Positions 35,101-47,100 of a DNA stretch of 64,000 bases are shown here, piece by piece; the first letter of the stretch is position 1; each line of letters opens with the position of its first letter. The position numbers and the translations under genes are program-made. Origin of the DNA: Solen grandis (Eukaryota; Mollusca; Bivalvia; Adapedonta; Solenidae). Location of the stretch: the NCBI GenBank assembly GCA_021229015.1, contig CM037777.1:58197789-58261788 (forward strand), in the 5' to 3' direction. The notes beneath the pieces are model-generated. The model saw only the letters and a list, made by a program, of their open reading frames with translations. It did not search any database and was not told the origin of the DNA.

Positions 35101-38100
35101 ACGGCATTCAAATGACCCTAGAAGAGGGAGGAAACCAAAATACCCAGAAAAAAAAAACTGTCCAAGCAGGCAACATAAAAACTTACATATACAATGTTGT
35201 TCCAAACTTAATTTCGACCTAGGTTGTATTAATGAAAAGCCAGGGTGATACCCACTATACTATCAATACACTTAAAATTGATAAACAAATTGGTACTTCA
35301 TGGGGGATGTTAAGTATTATGGAACAAAAACAAAATCATATTTCCATAAATACTTAAGCTCCTTATGATATGGGTGTAACATAGTAAACAAAATCATTCA
35401 AATAAGGGAACTTTGGGGGACATTGAAGTTTGAAGGTCATGGTCACCTGATGGGTAGAGCTCACCAAGTTGCATGCACCTGTGAAGTTTGGAGGCTGTAG
35501 GTGGAAGGACTTCCATGTTATGGTCAAGGTTAAAGTTTTGTGACAGACAGACAAACAGACGAAAACAATATGCGCCCCCTCCAATCTAAAAAAAACACCT
35601 AACACAGTATAAGCTCTTGGGGTCCAAGTTAGCAACCTGTCTTATGTCCACTGAGTGTTACAGAATTCATCCCCCCACGTTGCCAATATTAGTTATGTAC
35701 TGCCGCTCTTTTCTGGAGGTTTCTATTTTACCTTAAGGCAGATCGTTTAAAACATTAAGATTTTGTAATTTATTATGTTCTGATATTTTTTCTATAATCA
35801 ATCATTGTAAATACACATCCCTGCACTGTCCATTTTGGATGTGTATGCACATGATAATGGAACCCACCTGAGAATTCAGAATCCTTACTTCGACAGTCAT
35901 CTGGATCTGACTTTGATCGATTCATAGACTGCCGATCTGAAAATTCAAATATGAAATAAATTTAAGACATGACTTTCAAAAATAGCACACCTTCTCCAGT
36001 AAGCAATACATATTGAGACTCAACAAATCTTTTTAAACAATGTATTTTAGAGAGATCACTGAAAATAAGATCTAGGGGCTTTGTGGTACATCATTATACT
36101 GGTAAACATTGGAACAAGAATGTCAGATTGCCCTGAAGTCGCCACCTGAGAAGCATTTCTTTCATTTCCTGTATACTAGTAATTCTCTGTACACGAAAAA
36201 AAAATTGTACCATGGTTCAATGGCTGGATACAAGTATTTGATGGTATTTTTACTTAACTCTCATATTTCATGATGATTTAGCAAACGGAGTAATCTTTTC
36301 CTGTCATTTAATTGTTTGAAATCAAGATGTCACAGTAGTCAATTAAAACAAGCATCTGCATGAAAAGCTCTTTCTTTCATTTTCCTAACATTCAGCAAAA
36401 AGAAGTAAAATCCTCTTATGGTTCAGAGCTTCTAATTGGCCGCATATTTAAGCTGACGTCTAAGTTCAACTGGGGCCATAACTGATGCGCCAGAACAATT
36501 ATATTAATGAAGTTTTAAAAGTTTGCAAGGTGTTCATTGATTGGATTAACAATTTCACGTAACCAATTGTACACTGATTACACACATCTTATCTGATTGA
36601 CATAGAAGGCAGACCTATGGAAATTTTCAAATCGTTGGTCATCCAGATTGAAAAGATAATTTTTTATTGGACCAAGCCGAAATCTGTTGGACATGTCCGC
36701 CAGTACCATGACTTCGCGAGTCCAAAAGCAGATAAAATTTATTCAAGAAGTATGGCAAGGGGGCATAACTCAATGAAAACTGAAGCAAGCATGACATGCC
36801 TTCAATATAAGCAAGAAGGTTTGGTATTTATGATTATTGTGAAGTTAAATGAAAAGTAGCTAAGAAATTGTATGGACAATTATTATGGACAAGGTTAAAA
36901 TTGAATTGTTAACTGATTAAAACAAGTAACTGGTGTTGTATGCAACACATGAAGTCCCCTACCTCGGGATCCCATTTTTTGCCATATTTTCACTATTTCC
37001 GTTACCATAGCAACCACAATTTTAGTCGAAGAACAAAAATATAATGATGTGCATAATCTACATATTGCCATCTAGTCATATACCAAGTTTCATCAAGTTA
37101 GCTTGCTTAGTTATAAAGTTATCGTGGGATCCCATTTTTGCCATATTTTCACTATTTCCATTAACATAGCAACCACAATTTTAGTTGAAGAACAAAAATA
37201 AAACAACGTTCATAATCGACACATTGGCATCTAGTCATATACCAAGTTTCATCAAGTTAGCTTGCTTAGTTATTAAGTTATCGCGGGATCCAGATTTGAG
37301 CAGACAGACAGATGGACGGACGGACGGATAGACGGAGGGCAAACCTATAGTCCCCTCCGGTGTGAACACCGGTAGGGGACTAATTATACTTCGAGAAATA
37401 GCAACAACAGTTTTATTCCTCTATATTCATCATTAGCCTTAATTCACCTAGTTTTGAAATTGTGCATGACCTCTCATTCATCCATTTATGGTTATTTGCA
37501 AATATGATTTAATTTCAACTATTTGTATATCAGCAAATTATATTGAGGGGAGGGGGTAATTGTTATTTATTCCCCCTAAAAATACTATTAGAACTGACTA
37601 AGGTACCTCCACCAACAATATTTAAATGAATAAAGTGTATTTCTGTTTGCTGTAAATATTAAACTCAGTGCTCTAAATACTCTATATTCATTACTAAGCA
37701 CACACTGGTTCAATGATCAATTCCTCCACTGCATTGTCAATATCTGGAGTGAGAGTTTGTAACCCCGTCTATATTAATTCTATCCCCCCCCCACCTTTTT
37801 TACTGTGTTGGACAACTGAAAATGAATGGGGAGAATAATAAAATGACTATTTACTATTCTTCTCCTCCTGGTATCTGGCATCTGCTTGAGTTGTGGCAGC
37901 TTGTTTTATCTTCTGTATCTGCTTTTTCCCTTCACTTTCTATGGCCTCAATGGCATCTCCTTTGACCTCTTCAACCTCAGTTCTTATCATTTTCCTTTGT
38001 CTATCACCCTCAGTATCAATACAATTAAAAGTTCTTTTCCCTCTCTGTGCTACAGACTGTTTTTGTTTCTCACCCTCTACTTTAATTGAATCAACTTGAT

Positions 38101-41100
38101 CTGCGCCTGCAGTATTCAAAATTTGTTTCTGGTTTTCTCCCTCATCTGTCAATGCCTCAGCTTGCTTTCTGCCTTCATCCTGTATTGCTGATATAGCCAT
38201 CAGCCTGATCTCTGTGATATTCTCATTAGTTATTTCAAATGATGAGGTTTCTAACTGAAAACAAAATTAATCAAAATATGAAAACAGAATGATTATGCAC
38301 AACAAAAACATAATCTGCATGGGTTTTCAAAATTTTACACAAATAAATACAGTGACCTAGACCTTGTCCAAACTAATTCACAAAAGCAATCCCAATCTTT
38401 CTCTCCACGTAAATCACCTATGAGCCAAATTGTTCACAACCTCATTCCAAAGTTACATTTCTTTTTCAAAATTTAGTAATCACAGGTGACCCTAAATTAA
38501 ATGGATTAAAAAATTGCTAAGCTTGACAAAAGCATTGACCTTAAAAAATGACCTTGAGTCAAGATCATGACACATCCATTATTATGAGTTGTAAGTTATC
38601 TTTTTGATAAATACACTCAAGGGATAAAGAAATGTAGAGTAACATTATTTGCAATATCTTGCGAATGCATTGATCAAAAACAAATCACTCCTAAATCACT
38701 TGCCAGATACAAATCATTGATTTTGCAGTTTGTTCTGTATGGATTTATCTTCATTCTTACTTAAAAATATTGAACATTATACTCCACGTCTTACCTAGAA
38801 TCATCTTCAAGTTTACCCTGTATTTCTTTATCCCCTGAGTATACAAGCTACTGACATGTTTTATGTTGTTATCTGGCTAACATATTCAGCCTGTGACTTT
38901 AACCAGGAGTAAATTACGCATCAAGGTTATGACATACACTCTCACCATAAACAACCATTGTGCCATGCAGGAGCAGCTATAGTCACAAGAAATTATGGGC
39001 CAGGCATATGAATTTAGAACATATCCAGCCTGTGACCTTGATCTTGAGCAAATGGCCTTTGGTCAAGGTCATAACACATCCAAGTGCCAATTGCAACTGT
39101 TGTGACAAGTAAGAGTTGCAAAGGTAAAGGTTTATATTTACAACCTTGAACAAGTTGCAGTGGTTGCTGGAGTTATGGCCTGTGCATAAAAGTGGGATGG
39201 CCAGGCAAACATGCAGGCGATTCCTATATACCCCTTCAACTGAATAGTTCAAGTCGAAGTCTGTCTGTATTTTTCCCACCCTGTAAAAATGTTTTCTCCT
39301 GATTATGAAAAAGGGGCCTTACTACTATAACCTGACAGGAAAAAATGAGCTAATAAGCCATTTTGTGAAAAATAGCATGAATCTAAAGACATATACAGAG
39401 CGGAAGACACCAATGAGCCAGTACATAGCACCAGAACCAAATAAATTGGCTGTGTGGAGCCAATTTTCATACGAATATGCCTACGTATCTAAGGAATATT
39501 TCAGAACAATGCTATGATCTGCGTAATCGAGCAAAGTCAGAATCCATTTCTTACCATGCTTCAATATATAGGAAAAAAAGGTGTGGGTGTGGGGCATGTG
39601 CAACACAGTTCCTTAGATACATAGGTTAATTCTAATGAAAATCTGCCCTACCTGACAGAATTTTGTGGTTCTAGTGCCAGTGCCATGAATGGCTTCTGAT
39701 GAAGAAGACAAACAAGCAAATGCATTAAATAACATGAAATAAATTCAAATAGTTTTAAAATATGATTTTCCAAGCTGGCAATCAAAATGGCTCCAGAAAG
39801 ATGTGAATATTGTAAATAATGTACTCCTGTAGTGGACAGGCATCTTTTCACTGTCAATGATACATTCATGCAGTTTTAATACTATGAATTTGTCTACAGA
39901 ACACAGATGTCCCAACACCAGCCTTTGTAACAAAAGAAAGAACCATATTACTCAAAGTTCTTGGGATAATATAAGTCACAACAACATAGTTACAAATTCA
40001 ATGGTATGTAGCTGCACACAATATTAATGTGACGAGGTTTACCAAGAGGACAACCAAATGTTACCTGTAACAGTTTGATGAGAGACTGCTTTGCTGTATG
40101 GTCTCTACGTAGGGCAACTGTACACTGCAGTGTTGCTCTCATAATGTCGAGATAGTCTCTCAGCTCATCATCAGTCAGGGACTGGCTGGCACTATGCAGT
40201 ATCTCGTTTCTTGCAGTTCTACACTGTAACCAGACAACAAGACTAAAAATCAAAGAGCAAAACATGTTATTGCAATTTCTTTTTGCATGAACCCTAACAA
40301 TAGCATGTCACAGTATCTGGGTCAAATTCCACCAACAATTCTTAGCGTAAAGTAAAACTTAAATACTTAAGGGCGAATCTCGTTTCTCTAATAAAATACA
40401 AAGATGTTTCATTTCTTATCAATAATTTTTAGTTATTAAGGTAATAATCCATTTCAACTTAATCATGTACTTGAATATTTCATAATTTAGTAATGGTGGA
40501 GTTTAAGTACTTTAGCGCTAAGTATTGTTGGTGGAATTGGAGCCTGTTCTTAATTAACTTGATGCCAAAATAGGTATAGCCACGCCCCGAATGTTTGTCG
40601 GAGGTTGTTGAACTAAGGTAACTATTGAAAGCAAGATTCACGTGCATGTGTTTGTCAGAGTATTGTACAGCTTTTCACTGGTTAAACTGATATGCATATT
40701 TTGGCGTCATGTTAATTATACACATCTTTATTGATATACTGATGCTTTGTAAACCAAATATTAATCTTTTTTTCCATTTTCTTGTTTCTAAAGTTACATG
40801 GACTCATTTAATATGAATAAAAATAAATACTGCTTGAAAATTAATATAGTTTAAAACTAAAACAACTGCACACAAATATGTGCAACTATTTCTTAGCTAC
40901 CTTTAGTCAGATTTTGATTTCTTCACTAAGTTGCTCATTGTCACAGAGGTGACTAACACACTACATACTGTTTTGTCACAGTATGGAAGCATATTCTAAA
41001 TGCTGAAAGCAAACAGCAAGTAGTAACAAAAGTCTGTTTTTGGTAGGGCTCCATATCAATCAGAATCAGCGATTTTTTATACCGATATAAAATATAAAAT

Positions 41101-44100
41101 GGTCGATATTCAATATGATATTTTAAATAGCTTGAAGTCCCTATATATGATCAAGTTATTATCACTGCGACCCACTGACTTTAATAGCATGCAAAACTAA
41201 ATGAAAAAAGAAATATATCTGCACCTGAGGGATAAGGCATGCATTCAATCCCCTGTGCTATGTGCAAGAAAACAGCAAGATTTGATTATTGCCCCTTTTG
41301 CTGAAAACCCTTTCTCTGCTAAGTTTTCACTCTGCTCTCTAGACTGTCTAGCCGAAATAACCCCAAACCTCCCTTTTTAGGAGGCGACATGTTTGCAGAC
41401 AACACAAACACAGCTTCAATGTCCTCAATTTATTTTACATACATACAGCTATGGTAAGGATCACACATATCTTAAATAATAATAAAGCATAAAACAGAAA
41501 TTGTTCATGTTATAACATTACTCAAAGTTTATTTTTCCCTATTAATAATTGATCGACTACATACAATCAATAAACAATAACAGAACTGTTAAGAAAATCA
41601 TTCAAATTGACCTTTTTGATTGCGATTTTTTATCGAACACTCCGAACAATGGTCATTATAAAGCAAAGGATTCAGCCAAAGTGTATCCGAAAGTTTATTG
41701 GTTTCCTCACTTGCAAGCAAGTTGAAAATGAAAGTCTGTTAATAAATTGGAATGTAAACAAGACGGCCAAGATGGCCCTGTGTCGCTCACCTGAGTAAGA
41801 TGGCTTTGTTAATAAATCTGGCATCTAAAGTGTTTTTCTAACATTTGACTAAGTGACCTACATTTTGATCCTACCTGAATTTGCACTCAACTGGGAATTC
41901 ATGCAGTCATCATTCATATCATTTTAATGATGACTGGGACAAAAATGTAGGCCTCTAGAGTGTTCACAAGATTTTTCTAAAGTTTGCCATGTTGACCTAC
42001 CTTGACCCTATGTTGCCCAGTTTTGAATTCATCCGAGATTTGATGTAAACAAACATTCTGACCAAGTTACATTAAGGTAAGTCTAAAACTGTGGTCTCTA
42101 AAGTGTTCACAAGGTTTTTCTAAGATTTGACCTGGAAACCTAGTTTTTGACCCCACATGACCCAATTTCAAACTCATCCAAAATATTATGTAGACAGACA
42201 TCCTGACAAAGATTCAATAAGATTAGGTCAAAACTGTGGCCTCTAGAGTGTTCACAATGTTTTTTTCTAAGAATTGCCCTGTTGACCTAGTTTTTGACCC
42301 CACATGACCCAATTTCGAACTAATTCGAAATATCATGTAGACAAACATTCTGACCAAGATTTATGAAGATTGGGCCAAAACTGTGGTCTCTAGAGTGTTC
42401 ACAAGGTTTTTCTAAGATTTGACCTGGTGACCTAGTTTTTGACCCCAGTGACCCAATTTCGAACTCATCCGAGATATCATGTAGACAAACATCCTGGCAA
42501 AATGAAGATTGGGCCAAAACTGTGGCCTCTAGAGTGTTCACAAGCAATAGTTGACAACGGACGACGCACGACGGACAAAAGGCGATCACAAAAGCTCACC
42601 CGAGCACAAGTGCTCCGGTGAGCTTAAAAGAGGAAACACCAAATTATCAATGAATTTTTACTACACTTTTTTTTCTATTTTATGATCAATATTTTGTTCG
42701 ACATATCAAAGTTTTGATCCAATATATGGCACAGACCTCTACTTTTTAGTAACAATGACCTTGGCCTTTACCCATCAGACCCCCAACAGCTTATCAAAGA
42801 TTATCTTCAAACTTTATTATGTCACACACCTGATAAAAAGTTAGTACCGGTAAGTAAATTCAGTTTTGGGGACAATCTATTTTTAGTATCAGTGACCTTG
42901 ACCTATCAGACCCATACTGTTCATTGAAGCTTTCTCTCTACGCAAAGTATATAAGTACAAACATTGATTACAATATCTCATTTCCGACAAAAGTTATTAA
43001 GAACAAAGGGGCCAAGATGGCCTTGTGTCGCTCACCTGCGTAAGATTGCTGTGTTAGACACGATTACCAAAAAAGTGGCATCTAAAATATTTGCAATGTT
43101 TTTCTAACATTTGACTAAGTAACCTAGATTTTAGGATTTCTTGCAGACAACATCCTTATCAAGGTTTATGAAGACTAGAACAAAATGTAGCCTCTACAGT
43201 GTTCACAAGGTTTTTCCTATGATTTGACCTGGTGACCTACTTTTTGACGCTAAGTGACATATTTTGGAACTCATGCAAGATTTTATGTAAACAAACATTC
43301 TGACAGAATTCCATGAAAATTGAGCCTAAACTGTACCTCTAGTGTATTAACAAAGTTTTTCTAAGATTTTCTAAGATTTGATCTGACCTAGTTTTTGACC
43401 CAACATAACCCAGTTTTGAACTCATCTGAGATATGATGCAGTTAAACATCCTGACCAATTATGTGGCCTCTAGTGTGTTCAAATCTAAGATTTGACCAGG
43501 TGACCTAGTTTTTGACCCACCATAACCCAATTTGAGCTCATCCAAAATGTAAATTAGAAAAAATCCCTGACCAAATTTCATGAATATTGGGCCATTAATC
43601 TGTGGCTCCAAGAGTGTTCACAAGCAATTGTTGACTACAGACGACACACAACAGACAAAAGTCGGTCACAACATCCATTTAGCAGACAGTGAGCAGTAAC
43701 AAAAGTCTATTTTAAGTAACTGTGGCCTTGACCTTTACCCATCTAACACAAAATGAACATCAACGCTTTATCTTCACACAAGGTATGTACATGTCCCAAA
43801 TTTGGTCAAGATATGTCACTTATGAAAACAGGAGGGCCAAGATGGCCATTAATAAATCGCTCACCTGAATTTGGTTTGTTGTAGAAAGGCTGGAACCATG
43901 AGAGGATACTATATACCAAATATCAAAGCTGTAGGTCCGTATGTTTCTAAGAGAAGGCATTTTATAGTTATGCATTCTGGTTGCCATGGTAACAAAAGTT
44001 CTTCATGATGCTACCAATCGTTTCAGAAGTAAATATTTTTTGTTTTCCTTATAAAGTTCCATACAAAATCTGGATGTGGTCCGGGAGTGTCCTCATGTAA

Positions 44101-47100
44101 ACCCTGAAGCACATATTTGTTGATAGTGTTGAGGCACCAAAAGCTGATGCTATGTACCAAAAATCAAATCTGTAGGTCTGTATGTTTCTGAGAAAACGCA
44201 TTTTGAAGTTATGCTTTCTGGTTGCTATGGCAACCAAAGTTTTTCATGAAATTCAAGGAAAATTAGGAATAATTAGCCCAAGGCTAACATAAATATCATT
44301 TTATTTAAATAAGGTAAAAATCCATGGACTAGTTTTGGAAGAGAAGTTTTTTTCAAGAATTCCCTATAAAGTTTATTATAAAAATCTCGGTTTGGCCATG
44401 GGCGTGGCCCATTGTGACCCAAGGGGAAAATTTGCACTGATGTTGAGGTAACATGAGCTGATGCTATGTACCAAATATCAAATCTGTAGGTCTTTATATT
44501 TCTGAGAAAAAACATTTTGAAGATGTTCCCTTCTGGTTGCCGTTGCGACCAGAGTTTTTCATTGCATTGAAATAAAAAATAGGAATTTGCATTAGGCTAT
44601 CATAAGTATCATTTAGGTAAAATTTGATGAATATCCATCTGGTAGTTTTGGAGGAGAAGATTGTTGAAATTGTTAACACACAGCACAAGTTATGTCTTCT
44701 GGTTGCCATGGCAACCAAAGTTCTTCATGAAATTCAAGAAAAATTAGAAATTAGCCGCAGGATTACATAAGTATCATTTTAGTAAAATTTGGTGAAAATC
44801 CGTGGAGTGGTTTCGGAAGAGAAGATTTTTCAAGAATTCCCTATATAGTTCAATACAAAAATCTGGGCGTGGTCCTTGGGCATGGCCCATTATGACTCCA
44901 GGGGCACAAATTTTGCACTGAGGTTGAGGCAACATGAGCTGATGCTATGTACCAAATATCAAATCTGTAGGTCTATATATTTCTAAGAAAAGGCATTTTA
45001 AAGATTTAATCTTCTGGTTGCCATGGCACGATGCATGACGGACGAGGGACAATCAAGTGATCACAAAAGCTCACCCTGAGCTAATCTCAGGTGAGCTTAA
45101 AAGTTATTTAAGAAATTCCTTTTTGAGGACAATTTTTTGAGAATCAGTGACTTTGACCTATCAGACAAATACAATGCGTCGAAGTTTGCTCTCTACACAA
45201 AGTGTACCAGTATCAACTTTGATTATAATATCTCATTCCTGGTTATAGTTATCAAGATAATTCCATTTTGCAGACCATGACCTTAACCCATCCAACACAA
45301 AACGCACATCAAAGCTTTATCTTCACACAAGGTAAACATGACCAAAATTGGTCAAGATATGTCAATAATGACAAACAGGAAAGACAGACAGACCTACCAT
45401 CCAACCGACAGAGTGATTCCTGTAAAAGCCCACAAACATTCGTTTGCGGGGATAAAACAAAATGTGAAATGGTAACCATCTTTTGGATTTGAGCCTTAAT
45501 TTGCCAGGGGGCCTCACTGGTTATATGGTTATGTAATCTGATTTAATATTATTTAGCCCCTCAACAATGTGAGTTCGAATACTAGTCTGGTTACTTTGGC
45601 TTTTTCAAGTAAGGAAGTATTCCAGCTGGCTTGAAGAAGGATGGTGGTTCTACCTCGGTGTTCTTTGTGCCAAAATATAATTTACATCATTCACTTGGGA
45701 TGTACCTCTACCTTTACTGAGCTGGCGATCATTATACAGTAAATTATGTCTTATCCGTCACTCACTGGGACCAACTGACAATGTTAAATAAGACGGTTAT
45801 CGAATAGTGCAGGTCATTATAGAAAATATCTTTAGAATTTATAGTATTTACTAAAAAATCGAGCTTGTTTATTTGTGATGCATTAAAATATGAGTAATAT
45901 ATACATATATGTACAAAAGTTACAACTATTGTAGCATTAACACATTTAAAGTGTTGTTTTTGTAAATAGAACATCAGATTCTGATATATACAAAATGAAA
46001 TCCGTAATTACAGTAAATTTCAAGTTTGCATTGAAATTACTCAATCAAACATGCAAAATGTTTTTATCTACTCCTGAAACTGGTACAGAATAAAAATCAA
46101 TTTACTTAATTGTAATATTGCTTTTACACCAAAAGTAACGGTTTGCAAAAGCCGCATCTTACATGTGTCGATAAAGCATGCATTGTATTAATTTATAGTG
46201 CATTAATCACTAATGGGACCTATACAAGGTATTTCGGTTAACAGGTAAGACAGGTGGTAGTTCAGGTTTTAAAGTAATGGAAAAATAGGTCAGATAATAA
46301 AGGTTGTTGTTATGAACAGGTGTAGTTATGAACAGGTGTTGTTATATGGACAGGTGTAGTTATGAACAGGTGTTGTTATATGGACAGGTGTTGTTATGAA
46401 CAGGTATTGTTATATGGACAGGTGTTGTTATGAACAGGTATTGTTATATGGACAGGTGTTGTTATGAACAGGTGTTGTTATATGAACAGGTGTAGTTATG
46501 AACAGGTGTTGTTATATGGACAGGTGTTGTTATGGACAGTTTGCATTGTACGCTAAGTTGAACTACAATCAAACACAATAACTTGATTATCCATAATACT
46601 GACCAAATAATTTCATAGAAATACATCTCTACATTACCTGACAAAAATCATCTGGAGCCCCAACACTGTTGACTTTTGTGAAGCTGTGTCGATTTGTTAT
46701 GTTTTCTAAGTTTATCCCGATGTTGACCAGTCCACTAAGTCTGTGTCTGAGGCTGATGTATGTTTTTGTACCTCCAGTACTTGGCAGAAAGTTTTTAGCA
46801 ATTTCCCAGTGGTCTGTAACCCACTGGGAAAAAAGGGAATTTTTCCACGCAGGTCCCTTGAATCTGTGTGATGACATTATAGCAGAAAAAAGTGTCCCAC
46901 ATGTATTATTTGGACAATCACGGCGGTTTTTAACATCTTTTGAACAAATACATGTATGATTTCTTCCTGGACATGCAGATGCCTCATGAGGCAACAAGTT
47001 TTTTATGGTACACTGGCCACAGTTCTGTGGATGTTGGCCAAGTTTTTTCAACACGGATGCATGGAACTCTTTTGTTTCATCATCAATGAAGGTTTGTATC

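Larger units (their letters stand above)
42690..45465 (+). repeat. Family D tandem array in intron 1, interrupted by two family C elements
   Basis: Units with TGACCTTGACC(T)TTACCCATC, CATCAAAGCTTTATCTTCACAC and GGTCAAGATATGTCA occur at about 42720-43001, 43680-43827 and 45105-45460. They are split by family C copies at 43002 and 43828. The array ends GGAAAGACAGACAGACC and CATTCGTTTGCGGGGATAAAA. Confidence 0.65.

Noticed and set aside
37886..38099. Plus-strand frames opposite the coiled-coil exon
   Set aside because: They are shadows of the 11-residue-repeat coding sequence.
46302..46540. CRISPR-like array
   Set aside because: It is a head-to-tail minisatellite with no unique spacers.
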